Source: Streptomyces sp. NBC_01260
Lineage (GTDB): Bacteria; Actinomycetota; Actinomycetes; Streptomycetales; Streptomycetaceae
NCBI RefSeq assembly: GCF_036226405.1
Contig: NZ_CP108464.1
Location: 5,084,001-5,148,000 of the forward strand
Direction of reading: 5' to 3'
DNA: 64,000 nucleotides
This document shows positions 16,767-24,197 of the stretch, one piece after another. The position numbers and the translations under genes are program-made. Each line of letters starts with the position of its first letter. Positions within the stretch are counted from its first letter, which is position 1. The notes below the pieces were generated by a model. That model saw only the letters and a list, made by a program, of their open reading frames with translations. It did no database searches and was not told the DNA's origin.

Positions 16767-17279
16767 TCAGCTAGTGGACTTCCTCGTCGGGCACTCACTC
16801 TGTGGGACCTTGTTCTTTTCTGACAGCGGGGAGCCGTCCAAACCGACTCCGGCCCAGTAGACACCGATGGAGGATTGGGGCTGGCCGGAGGTCGCGGTGA
16901 CGAACACCTGGGAGACGTATCTTTGCCCCCCACGGGTAAGGCCTTCGACTTCGATGACACGCCCCCCCGCAGTTGTCTTTGAGTTTCTCACTGGCGCGGT
17001 GCGCAAAACGCGGGGTGGGTCGGCTGGCTTGAGGCAGTTCGCGGCGGCTTCCTTCCAGACGGCTTGGCACGCACCGACTTGGTAGGCGTACTTCTTGCAG
17101 AAGTCGACTCCATCTCCACCCGCAGGGGCGGCTGCCACCTGTTTGAGGACTGCAACCGCCTCCTTCTCGCTGACTGCTGGAGCAGTCGTCGGGGCAGCCT
17201 CATGCCTCTGCGTACCAGTACCGCACGCTGTGACGAGGGATGCTACTGCTACGACGGCGAAGGCAAGTCCGCGTTTCAT
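16767..17279 (-). CDS. Secreted lipoprotein, unknown family
   Basis: A 170-residue protein with a lipoprotein signal: MKRGLAFAVVAVASLVTAC, lipobox LVTAC with Cys19. The mature part starts with a Thr/Pro-rich linker and contains three further Cys residues (FCKKYAYQVGACQAVW and AANCLKP) near residues 61-82 and one near the C-terminus. It is predicted to be tethered to the outer face of the membrane. GGAGG lies seven bases before the ATG. It is transcribed divergently from the secreted protein at 17688. No function is recognised. Confidence 0.75.
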   Translation of the reverse strand: MKRGLAFAVVAVASLVTACGTGTQRHEAAPTTAPAVSEKEAVAVLKQVAAAPAGGDGVDFCKKYAYQVGACQAVWKEAAANCLKPADPPRVLRTAPVRNSKTTAGGRVIEVEGLTRGGQRYVSQVFVTATSGQPQSSIGVYWAGVGLDGSPLSEKNKVPQSECPTRKSTS

Positions 17280-17687
17280 GAGTCTCCTCCGGTATGGGGC
17301 GAGGGGCCCTCAGTCCTTGCTGAGACGCAGCCCATCGGAACCACCGTGCGCCCTATGGATCTTAACTGAGCACAGTCTGCTTTCTCCTTGGCTTCCGTAC
17401 GACGAAACTCACCAAATCTGATGGCCGCTTGAGCCTTATGGGACCGACATGGGCGACTCGTTGCAATATGACCGAAATGGGGCGCCCGTTACGTTTTTGT
17501 GTGCGGCGCGCACATTTGAGTAACGGCTATTCTTTACGGGTCACATTAAGATAGAGGCCCGGGTTTTTGAACCCACTCTGCATGAGTTCGGACCTCATGC
17601 TTTGCTCAAGTTTCGAAAAGGTCGAGACAGGAGCAACGCAAGTGATGCACTATTCCCTTCGTCCAGAGAAACCAAGGGGAGGGTAAA
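17280..17687. other. Divergent promoter region, lower GC
   Basis: The 408 bp between two divergent exported-protein genes is clearly poorer in GC than its surroundings and holds a small hairpin (GGGTT-TTTG-AACCC near 17563). It presumably carries both promoters. The strong site AAGGGGAGGG ends five bases before the 17688 start. No gene is seen. Confidence 0.5.
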
Positions 17688-18743
17688 ATGAGAGCAACGA
17701 GACGAAGAATCGCCGTGGCTATCTCTGCTGCTACAGTGCTGCTTGGAGGCGTAACGGCTTCGAGCACAGCTCAGGCGGCCACCGGTGCGGAATCTGTTGC
17801 TGTGACGTCGTCGAACTCCGGCGACATCACATCGTCGGCAGAGGGGCGGAGAGCGCTCACGGAGTTCGCCTCCAGCGTCAGCGGCGACGCGCCACAGCTT
17901 GCGGTTCGGAGTGCAGCGGATCTGGCAACGGACTACCGAGTCCTGCAAGTCAACATGACTCAGATCCGTTCGCAGATCGCCCCAGGGGTTAAGTGCGTGG
18001 ACGCTGAAGGCGACACGTATGTGCAAGACCTGCTCGTTGCCCCGCGAACCGTAGAGAACATCCGCTACGAGGTCAGCGCCGACATTCTTCAAGACCCCAA
18101 CTACAACCCAAACGTGGCGGAAAGTCGATGTAAGGCTGACGTGTTCTGGGACGAAACAGCCCCGGAGGACGTCAACGACGATCCAGATGTGGCTGCCCGA
18201 GTCGCACCGTACACGCAGAAGTACGCGAGTGACTGCTTCTCCCGCAAGGCGCAGTACAAGTCATTCCTCGGCGATAACGTGTACTTCTCGTACAACGACT
18301 CCTGCTGGTCGGACTACGTGACGAAGTACGACGGCAACTCGACCTGGAATTATTACAGCGTCAAGGCGCCCTCCTCATGCCATAAGAACACAGCCACGTT
18401 TCTTACGTCCTGCGGTCACGGTGTAGAGCGGAATGCCGCCAAGGGCCCGGCTGTGAAGTGGGATGACTGGGCTCCTGCCGCTGACTCTAACGGCTCGTGC
18501 AGGGACAAGAGTATCTCCGTGTCGGTCGGCCCTCTGTCCGTTGGCGGCAGTTACACCCACTGCGAGACTCAGAAGATCCACAAGTATGCCCAGAACGGCC
18601 AGATGAGCTCTTACTGGGCCGGCAAGGAGGAGGGCACCCGTGCCACTCAGCACCAGGTGTCGGTGAAGGTCGCTCAGAACGCAGGGCGCCCCCGGTGGAC
18701 CCACTGGATCAACTCTGATGCCTGCCTGCCCTGCACCAAGTAG
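17688..18743 (+). CDS. Secreted Cys-rich protein, unknown family
   Basis: A 351-residue protein with a signal peptide (basic MRATRRR, hydrophobic core, cleavage near AQAATG at residue 28-33). The mature part is rich in Tyr, Ser and Asn and has about ten Cys residues, mostly in the second half (KCVDAEGD, SRCKADVF, DCFSRK, NDSCWSDY, SSCHKN, TSCGHG, GSCRDK, THCETQ, DACLPC), suggesting a disulphide-bonded extracellular protein. Codon choice is less GC-biased than in the neighbouring core genes, in keeping with transfer. No family is recognised. An adjacent divergent lipoprotein may be a partner. Confidence 0.75.
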   Translation: MRATRRRIAVAISAATVLLGGVTASSTAQAATGAESVAVTSSNSGDITSSAEGRRALTEFASSVSGDAPQLAVRSAADLATDYRVLQVNMTQIRSQIAPGVKCVDAEGDTYVQDLLVAPRTVENIRYEVSADILQDPNYNPNVAESRCKADVFWDETAPEDVNDDPDVAARVAPYTQKYASDCFSRKAQYKSFLGDNVYFSYNDSCWSDYVTKYDGNSTWNYYSVKAPSSCHKNTATFLTSCGHGVERNAAKGPAVKWDDWAPAADSNGSCRDKSISVSVGPLSVGGSYTHCETQKIHKYAQNGQMSSYWAGKEEGTRATQHQVSVKVAQNAGRPRWTHWINSDACLPCTK

Positions 18744-19179
18744 TAGCGGATGAGGTGCTTCGCTCCCGACGGGTGCACCGGCCTTTGCGTGCAGTGAGAC
18801 CGTGGCCTGAAGAGTTCACCTCATCGATCGAGTGACGAGAAGCGCTGACGCCGCGCCAATGGGGCGGCGCCAGCGCATTCAAGCGGAACGGGCCTTGAGC
18901 GAAAAGGGGTTGAGGCCCTTGCCGAATAGGTGCCCGTTCTTCCCATTGTTGCTGGGCCTCCGCCTACCGTTGGAGGGCACGCTGAGCGTGATTCGTCAAG
19001 CCGCGCGACAGGTCGGCGCCAGCGTCGCTGTGACCATAAAGCCCCGGCCGACGGGACAGGATCGCTACCGGGTCACGCTGCCCATCGGCGACCGCCCCGT
19101 TGCGCGCATGGTGGCCGGATCACGCTCACGGACGAAGCGGACAGCGGGTGGTCATTGAAGCCGTAGTCCCTGCACGGTG

Positions 19180-19212
19180 AAGGCGCCCCGCTCCTCCCGA
19201 GCGGGGCGCCTT
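19180..19212 (+). terminator. Intrinsic-type terminator
   Basis: A perfect 14-bp stem (19180-19193 with 19199-19212), a five-base loop, and a short TTT run at the 3' edge. It lies 437 bp after the secreted-protein stop, and may serve a lost gene or the small frame ending at 19158. Confidence 0.75.
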
Positions 19213-19297
19213 TGTGCCCGGGCCGGTCAGGAGCCGGGAGCGCCTCCGCCGCCGGCGCGGACCATCACCTCAAGCAGGCCGGACGGTCAACGTGTAT

Positions 19298-19338
19298 GCG
19301 GAAGGGCCTCACGAAAGAAGTTCGTAAGGCCCTTCCGC
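19298..19338 (+). promoter_or_regulatory. Leader hairpin before the XRE regulator
   Basis: Arms 19298-19309 and 19327-19338 pair perfectly over 12 bp; after one mismatch a further 5 bp pair around the loop AGAAG. It ends 60 bp before the regulator start, so it could attenuate or terminate transcription. Confidence 0.5.
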
Positions 19339-19398
19339 CGATACCGGTCCGCGCGGCGGGAGTACCGTTCCTAGTGGACGCTAGAAATGGAGACCAGC

Positions 19399-20637
19399 AT
19401 GCCACGTTGGAGTGAGTACACCACCGGCGAGCGCATCAAGATCCTGCGGGGAAAGACCATCCGGCAGTCGGATCTCGCGGAAATGACCGGCCTGTCGCTT
19501 CCCACGATCCAGGGGGCGGAGCAGGACAAGCGGCTCACCCTGCCGACGCTCATGAAGATCGCCGCAGCGCTGCGCGTCGACACGTCCGTCATTCTCGGGC
19601 AGCAGGGGCCGCGCCGAGCGATGGAGCACGGGGACCGCACCACGATGCGTCAACTGTCTTGCGCCGTGCACGACTCGGCTGTCGGGCTGCTACCCCTGGG
19701 CGTCAACGCGCCGAGCGCAGACGAGCTTCGACAGACCACGAAACGGTGCTGGGACCTCTACTGGAAGGGCAACTATGTTGAGGCTGGCGCGGTCGCGGCG
19801 CTGCTCCTCGCCGAAGCCAGCGCCCACGTGCACGCGCAACCTGCTAGCGCGCAGTCCGAGGCGTGGGGCTTCGTCGCGGACGCCTACCGTCTCGCCGCGT
19901 ATGTAGCGAACCTCATGGGGTCACGCGATCTGGCGTACGCAGCCATCGGCCATGCGCAGCAAATGGCGGACCGTGCGGGGGACGGCATGCGGGCCGCCCT
20001 GGTGGCGTCGGGCCGGTCGTGGATCTACCTGCGGGACGCGCGGCTGGAGGAGGCGCTCGCCCTGGCGGAGAAGTCTGCTGTGGACATCGAGCCCATGTTC
20101 TCGAAGGCGACCGTGGACCAGCTGGTGGCGTATGGAAGCCACGTGAACTTTGCGGCCGTCGTCGCCTCGCGTATGGGCGACAAGGAGCGGGCGGCCGACT
20201 ACTTGTCGCAGTCCCACGCAACAGGCGCCCGTATGGGTGCCGAGCACCGAGCTTATGGGACCGTCTTCGGTCCGGTGTCGGCGACGACGCAGGCGGTCGG
20301 TGTGAACGTCGCGCTGGGGCAGACCGGGAAGGCACTGACACTCATCGACTCGATCAAGGATGTGTCGACGCTCTCTGGAGCGGCCCGGAACCGGTACGCG
20401 ATGGACAAGGCCATGGCGCAGGCGGATGCGAAGATGTTCGATGCGTCGCTCGACACCCTGGAGGAGGCCCTTGTCGCTGCTCCAGACTGGGCGCGCCATC
20501 AGGCCCTGCCGTCCGTGATTGTTCAGAAGGTTGGTCTGGCCAATACGGCGCGGCTACGCCGGGTGTCGAAGCTGATCGGCGCCTCCCCGGCCGGAACTGG
20601 CAGTTTCCTGCCCGCCACTGCTAAAACCGCGCTGTAA
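19399..20637 (+). CDS. XRE-family regulator with TPR-like C-terminal domain
   Basis: A 412-residue cytosolic protein. Residues ~10-65 form a helix-turn-helix of the XRE type (IRQSDLAEMTGLSLPTIQGAEQDKRLTLPTLMKIAAALRV). The remaining 340 residues are alpha-helical, with repeats such as EAGAVAALLLAEASAH and DLAYAAIGHAQQMADRAGD that fit TPR-like repeats, often used to sense a peptide or small ligand. The ATG at 19399 has GGAG six bases upstream and is preferred over the ATG at 19387. It precedes the cargo module on the same strand, with operator-like repeats just after its stop, so it may control that module. Confidence 0.8.
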   Translation: MPRWSEYTTGERIKILRGKTIRQSDLAEMTGLSLPTIQGAEQDKRLTLPTLMKIAAALRVDTSVILGQQGPRRAMEHGDRTTMRQLSCAVHDSAVGLLPLGVNAPSADELRQTTKRCWDLYWKGNYVEAGAVAALLLAEASAHVHAQPASAQSEAWGFVADAYRLAAYVANLMGSRDLAYAAIGHAQQMADRAGDGMRAALVASGRSWIYLRDARLEEALALAEKSAVDIEPMFSKATVDQLVAYGSHVNFAAVVASRMGDKERAADYLSQSHATGARMGAEHRAYGTVFGPVSATTQAVGVNVALGQTGKALTLIDSIKDVSTLSGAARNRYAMDKAMAQADAKMFDASLDTLEEALVAAPDWARHQALPSVIVQKVGLANTARLRRVSKLIGASPAGTGSFLPATAKTAL

Positions 20638-20685
20638 CTCGTACGCCACGTACGAGTATTGACGCTTACTCATATGCCACTCATA
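20638..20685 (+). promoter_or_regulatory. Operator/promoter region at the head of the cargo module
   Basis: Directly after the XRE stop lie a perfect inverted repeat CTCGTACG-CCA-CGTACGAG (20638-20656), a -35-like TTGACG (20659-20664), and the heptamer ACTCATA twice, 11 bp apart (20668 and 20679), that is one DNA turn. A regulator such as the XRE protein could bind here and control the genes from 20774. The -10 element is unclear (CATACG, 17 bases on). Confidence 0.5.
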
Positions 20686-20773
20686 CGCCTGGTGCGACTC
20701 CCGGTCTGACCAATCGGCAGAGTCGTACGGGGCGTTTCTTCCGGTCGCCCCCCGTTAGCGGGACGGTTCTCGC

Positions 20774-21205
20774 ATGAACCGGACCCCACAGCAACGGGCT
20801 CGCCGCGCAGTTCTGGCCGAGGCAGCGAGCGGCGGACTCCGCGAGGGACTTCCTGCTCGCATCTCTCGTGTCCGTGTCGTGCTGTACGACTGCCAGCCGG
20901 CGCCCGCGGATGGGCAGCCCCTGGCTTCGCACCGCGTATTCGCTGAGGCGCGAGACTGGACGATCGTCGCCGAACTCGTTGACACGGCACCGCCCGGAAC
21001 GCCCGCCATGACGTGGCCGCTCTGGCCGCGCATCGCCGAACTGTTCGAGACGGGCCAGGCTGACGGCATCGTCACCTCCGCATGGGAACCCACCGACGAC
21101 GACGTCCTGTCGTGGCTGCTGGAGCGCCACGCCTTCGCTGCGTGCATCGGCACAACGGCTGTCGCCCGAGGCCCCGGACAACCTGACGGAAGCCGTCGGC
21201 CGTGA
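20774..21205 (+). CDS. Resolvase-like domain protein lacking the catalytic serine
   Basis: A 143-residue protein whose layout follows the N-terminal domain of serine recombinases: a first strand VVLYDC where recombinases have VIYARVS, a helix and RDWTIVAELVD, then WPRIAELFETGQADGIVTSAWEP in place of the usual LLELVESGRADGIVV-HLDR stretch. The nucleophilic Ser is replaced (DCQP) and the DR active-site pair is missing, so it should not cut DNA. Proteins of this kind may bind DNA or a partner. It is the first gene of the plus-strand cargo module and ends with a 4-base overlap on the next start. Confidence 0.55.
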   Translation: MNRTPQQRARRAVLAEAASGGLREGLPARISRVRVVLYDCQPAPADGQPLASHRVFAEARDWTIVAELVDTAPPGTPAMTWPLWPRIAELFETGQADGIVTSAWEPTDDDVLSWLLERHAFAACIGTTAVARGPGQPDGSRRP

Positions 21206-21375
21206 GCAATGCTGCCGCGCCGAGCGGCCTTGAGTGGGCTTCGCCCCTGCCGGAAGAAGACGTCTCCGGTGACCGGCACTGCTTGAGCGTGCTGGCCAGC
21301 CCGAGCTGTTTCGGGTTCCTCGCGTTCGTTGGCTCGTTGATCGCCGCCTGCGCCTGGCACGACCTCGCCATATGA
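21202..21375 (+). CDS. Short protein with one hydrophobic segment
   Basis: A 57-codon frame starting GTG at 21202, overlapping the upstream stop as GTGA. The C-terminal third is hydrophobic (CFGFLAFVGSLIAACAW) and could span or sit on a membrane. Support comes from the tight overlap and the intact frame; no relatives are known to me. Confidence 0.45.
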   Translation: MSNAAAPSGLEWASPLPEEDVSGDRHCLSVLASPSCFGFLAFVGSLIAACAWHDLAI

Positions 21376-21439
21376 GGTCTCGGAGCCACCTCGTTCAAAG
21401 CTGATTTGCCCATCAAGGACAGACGTCCGGGAGCTGACG

Positions 21440-22045
21440 ATGCCGAGCACACACGCGAGAGATAACGAAGCCGCCGGCCTCGTTCCGACACGCCCCCGGG
21501 CGGCTGATGCGAGTACTGCGCCGAAAGCAGCGGCGTTATCGACTCGTGCCGAGCGGATGCTCGCCTCCGGACACTGGCTGTTGTCGGCCGCTCCGGTAAG
21601 TGCGCAGGCGAAGGCGGAATGGGAGGAGAGCGGGGCGGCCTGGCTGCGGCCGAGCTTCCTGTTCGCGGCCGTCATCGTCCCGGCCGGTGTCGTCCACGCG
21701 GCTGTCGGTCTCGACGGCCCGGAGGCGTGCAGGGCGCCCCTCGCTGAAGCGCTGGAGTACGGCCCGCTGTTCTACAGTCCGGACGACTTCTCCAACGAGG
21801 GGTCGTACACCGCGCTGGTGCCGGGCCGCGTCGCCAGGCTGCGGCCGATCCCCGGCGTCGTGATGCACCCGCAGCGCGCCTTGCTCCTGGTCCCCGCGCC
21901 CGGCGTCACCGCGCCGGACGACAGCGGGCCTTGGTGGGTCTCGCCGCTCGACGGTCCCGGTCTGCTGTGCCCCCCGGAGCGCGTCGCCGCCCTGGTCGCG
22001 ATGGGCCGGGGCTTCCTCGCCGCGGAGGAGCCCCAGGATGCTTGA
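21440..22045 (+). CDS. Uncharacterised cargo protein with a TTA codon
   Basis: A 201-residue protein of no recognised family. After a disordered Ala/Thr-rich start (1-38) comes a folded region with HWLLSAAP, LRPSFLFAAVIVPAGVVHAAVGL, GPLFYSPDD and ALLLVPAPGVTAP, then GPWWVSPLDGPGLLCPPERVAALVAMG at the end. The hydrophobic runs look like buried beta strands rather than membrane helices. Codon 33 (21536-21538) is TTA, so full translation needs the bldA tRNA. It overlaps the ATPase gene downstream by eight bases, which suggests that the two proteins work together. Confidence 0.75.
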   Translation: MPSTHARDNEAAGLVPTRPRAADASTAPKAAALSTRAERMLASGHWLLSAAPVSAQAKAEWEESGAAWLRPSFLFAAVIVPAGVVHAAVGLDGPEACRAPLAEALEYGPLFYSPDDFSNEGSYTALVPGRVARLRPIPGVVMHPQRALLLVPAPGVTAPDDSGPWWVSPLDGPGLLCPPERVAALVAMGRGFLAAEEPQDA

Positions 22046-22565
22046 GACTGCCACCCGTACCCCGGCCGCCCTCGCGGTGCCGACTCCTTCGGGGGCGGTC
22101 GGCCGACGTGCTTCCCGGCATATCAGGATTGGTTCGCTCGTCATGGTCGAGACCGGAACGGGCACGCTGCCCGCCTACACGGAGACACTGCCGAGGATTC
22201 CCGAATCCGCACGCGCCGCGCGCCGCCTGGTGCACCTGGCGCTGAACGTGTGGGGCCTGAACGGGTTGCAAGACGCCGCCGAGGTTGTCATCAGCGAGCT
22301 GCTGACGAACGCGGTCCTGCACGCGCGTCGGGAGTCAGTCCGGGTGACTGTGACCCGGCTGAGCCACGAGCGGGCACGGGTCGCCGTGGTGGACATGTCG
22401 AAGAAGCAGCCCGATCTCCGGCCGGCTGGATCGGAAGAGGAGTCGGGCCGGGGCCTGGCGATCGTGGACGCGCTGAGCGGCGGACGCTGGGGCGTCGAGT
22501 CGTTGACGTGGGGGAAGCGCGTGTGGGCCGAACTTGGCCCTAGGGAGGGTGAGCCCGGTGAATGA
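22038..22565 (+). CDS. GHKL ATPase-domain protein (RsbW/anti-sigma-like)
   Basis: A 175-residue protein of the HATPase_c_2 type common in Streptomyces. The N-box reads VISELLTNAVLHARRESVRV, and a G-box region SGRGLAIVDALSGGRWGVE follows near residues 135-155. Family members bind ATP and act as anti-sigma kinases or partner-switching proteins. About 50 N-terminal residues precede the domain. Its start overlaps the upstream gene by eight bases and its end overlaps a 28-residue membrane peptide, so translational coupling is likely. The target sigma or anti-sigma factor is not visible within the island. Confidence 0.82.
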   Translation: MLETATRTPAALAVPTPSGAVGRRASRHIRIGSLVMVETGTGTLPAYTETLPRIPESARAARRLVHLALNVWGLNGLQDAAEVVISELLTNAVLHARRESVRVTVTRLSHERARVAVVDMSKKQPDLRPAGSEEESGRGLAIVDALSGGRWGVESLTWGKRVWAELGPREGEPGE

Positions 22566-22644
22566 GCGCACTCGTCAGATCCTGTACGTGGTGCTCCTCG
22601 CCTCGCTGCTCAGTGCCCTGATCCTCGGAATCAAGGACGGATAG
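22558..22644 (+). CDS. 28-residue membrane peptide
   Basis: GTG at 22558, overlapping the ATPase stop, encodes a peptide with a charged start (NERTRQ), one hydrophobic helix (ILYVVLLASLLSALILGI) and a KDG end. This is a well-formed single-span peptide. The overlap and the composition support it, but it is too short for a family call. Confidence 0.5.
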   Translation: MNERTRQILYVVLLASLLSALILGIKDG

Positions 22645-22651
22645 TCGCCTC

Positions 22652-22822
22652 GTGGACCGAGAGTGGACTACTGGCCTGTGCTGGCGCTGCGAGGCGCCCG
22701 ACGTTCCCGTCCTGTGGCTTGGACCCGCACAGAGCCTGGAGAGCGGGGATGCCCCGTACTACTGCTGCTTGTCGTGCATCCGCCGAATCGAAGCCCTGAT
22801 CCGCGCCCATAACCGGGCCTGA
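22652..22822 (+). CDS. Small zinc-ribbon-like protein
   Basis: A 56-residue protein from GTG 22652, seven bases after the upstream stop. It has two CxxC pairs, CWRC near residue 10-13 and CCLSC near residue 39-43, the spacing of a zinc ribbon, followed by a basic helix (IRRIEALIRAHNRA). It could bind nucleic acid or a protein partner. Shorter than the ribbon proteins I know; function unknown. Confidence 0.55.
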   Translation: MDREWTTGLCWRCEAPDVPVLWLGPAQSLESGDAPYYCCLSCIRRIEALIRAHNRA

Positions 22823-22991
22823 TTACCCGTCGCGCTCCCTCTGTCCTCATCCGGTGCAGGGCGAGCGGACGACCGAGCATCCGCGGGGCGCGTGGCGCCT
22901 TGGGCCAAGGCGGTTCCCGTTTTTGCCGCCTGCCTCATGCCCTCCACCCCGGAGCGGGTGCAACACCCCATCCCAAAAGGAGAGTTGGCTG

Positions 22992-24197
22992 GTGACACTC
23001 ACGACGAGCGAGAACACGGCGGTGAGCGCGGCGCTGCTGCACACCGCGAGCCAGCGGGCCATCGCCCGCTCAGTCGAAGAACTGTGGCCGGACAAGGAGA
23101 TCGTCCTCGGCCCGCAGTGCCCGAGCATCACGTCGTACGTCTGCCGGGTCACGGTGGACCACGAGGAGTTATTCGCCAAGTACTCCTGGCTGGGGCTGTC
23201 GCTGGTGTCGATCCTGCGGGGCGCCGGGGGGACGTGGCAGGAGGTCCAGGACGCTCAACTCGCCTACGTCCAGAGCCCCGACCTGCTGACGGTCCGGGAG
23301 GCGCAGAATCTGGATTCGCTGCGCAGGATAGGGCGCCCTCGGGTGTGTGAGACGGCCGGCCTGCATGGTGGGGTTCTCCTTACCCGGATCGCGGATGGGA
23401 CGTCCCTGGCTGACGAGATGGCCGCACGTCCGTGGGAGACGGGTTCTCTCCTCGACGCGGTCCTCCTCAGCCTCGGCGACCTGCACAGCCCGGCCCGTGC
23501 CGAGCACCTGCGAGGAACTGCACAGATCAGTGAGCGGTCCGTCGTCGGCGTCTTCCGCAGGAAGTTCAACGGCCTGAGCACGACGGCCTATCTGCGGGCG
23601 CTCGGCCAGGACAGCGGGCTCCCGGAGCGCGAGCGCCAGGAGGTCGTGGAGCTGGTGCAGGGGACGGTGTCGAGGCTGCTCCGGATGGGCTCTGCGGTCT
23701 CATCCCGCCGGGGCACCGTGGTGTTCGGGGATCTCAAGCCGGAGCACGTCTTCATCGACGGCGCCCGGCTCACCTTCATCGACCCCGCGATGCAGCGGGC
23801 GGCCGGACCGCAGCCGGACATCGCGAAGCTCACCGGCCGGACGCTCCTGCTCGCAATCGGGCATCCGGAACCGCAGTCCGGACGACAGATCATGCAGGGC
23901 GTCGCCTCGACGCTCGCCCGGCACGTCGCGTCGTTGCCCGAGCAGAAGCGAGCGGCCCGGCTCCGTGAGGTCCTGGTCCTGTGGCTCATGGACACCGTGA
24001 GCATCCTGAGCACCTGCCTCAGCGCTCCGCCGGGGCTTCCCCTGGCTCCTCATCAGCAGACCCTCATCGCACGGGCCCGTACGGTGGCCGGCCTCGTGGA
24101 CCGGGTGAGCGCGCTCCTCGTGGGGTCGATGGCTGGCCCCAGGCTCCTGGACGCCGTCTTTTCCGAAGTGGAGCACAACACCAAGGGTGCCCGGTGA
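22992..24197 (+). CDS. Aminoglycoside-phosphotransferase-like kinase, TTA-containing
   Basis: A 401-residue protein with the late motifs of the APH/choline-kinase fold: catalytic loop FGDLKPEHVFID with Asp247, and metal-binding FIDP with Asp264. His252 stands where most members have Asn. The N-lobe is weak: TSYVCRVTVDHEELFAKYSWLG gives a possible Lys strand, and GHP/LLLAIG follows the active site. The reaction would be phosphorylation of a small molecule or protein hydroxyl. The GTG at 22992 has AAAGGAGA upstream; a longer start is unsupported. Codon 60 (23169-23171) is TTA, so translation depends on bldA. Its stop overlaps the next start (GTGA), beginning a four-gene overlapping unit. Confidence 0.72.
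   Translation: MTLTTSENTAVSAALLHTASQRAIARSVEELWPDKEIVLGPQCPSITSYVCRVTVDHEELFAKYSWLGLSLVSILRGAGGTWQEVQDAQLAYVQSPDLLTVREAQNLDSLRRIGRPRVCETAGLHGGVLLTRIADGTSLADEMAARPWETGSLLDAVLLSLGDLHSPARAEHLRGTAQISERSVVGVFRRKFNGLSTTAYLRALGQDSGLPERERQEVVELVQGTVSRLLRMGSAVSSRRGTVVFGDLKPEHVFIDGARLTFIDPAMQRAAGPQPDIAKLTGRTLLLAIGHPEPQSGRQIMQGVASTLARHVASLPEQKRAARLREVLVLWLMDTVSILSTCLSAPPGLPLAPHQQTLIARARTVAGLVDRVSALLVGSMAGPRLLDAVFSEVEHNTKGAR

Larger units (their letters stand above)
18744..19398. other. 655-bp gap with two hairpins
   Basis: Contains a terminator-like hairpin at 19180-19212 and a leader-like hairpin at 19298-19338. A frame from GTG 18988 to 19158 (with RYRVTLPIGDRPVARMV) reads like the end of a small protein but has no ribosome-binding site or known relative, so it is not called. 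Confidence 0.45.

Noticed and set aside
18988..19158. Possible small protein ending RTKRTAGGH
   Set aside because: Some protein-like character, but there is no ribosome-binding site, neighbour overlap or known relative.
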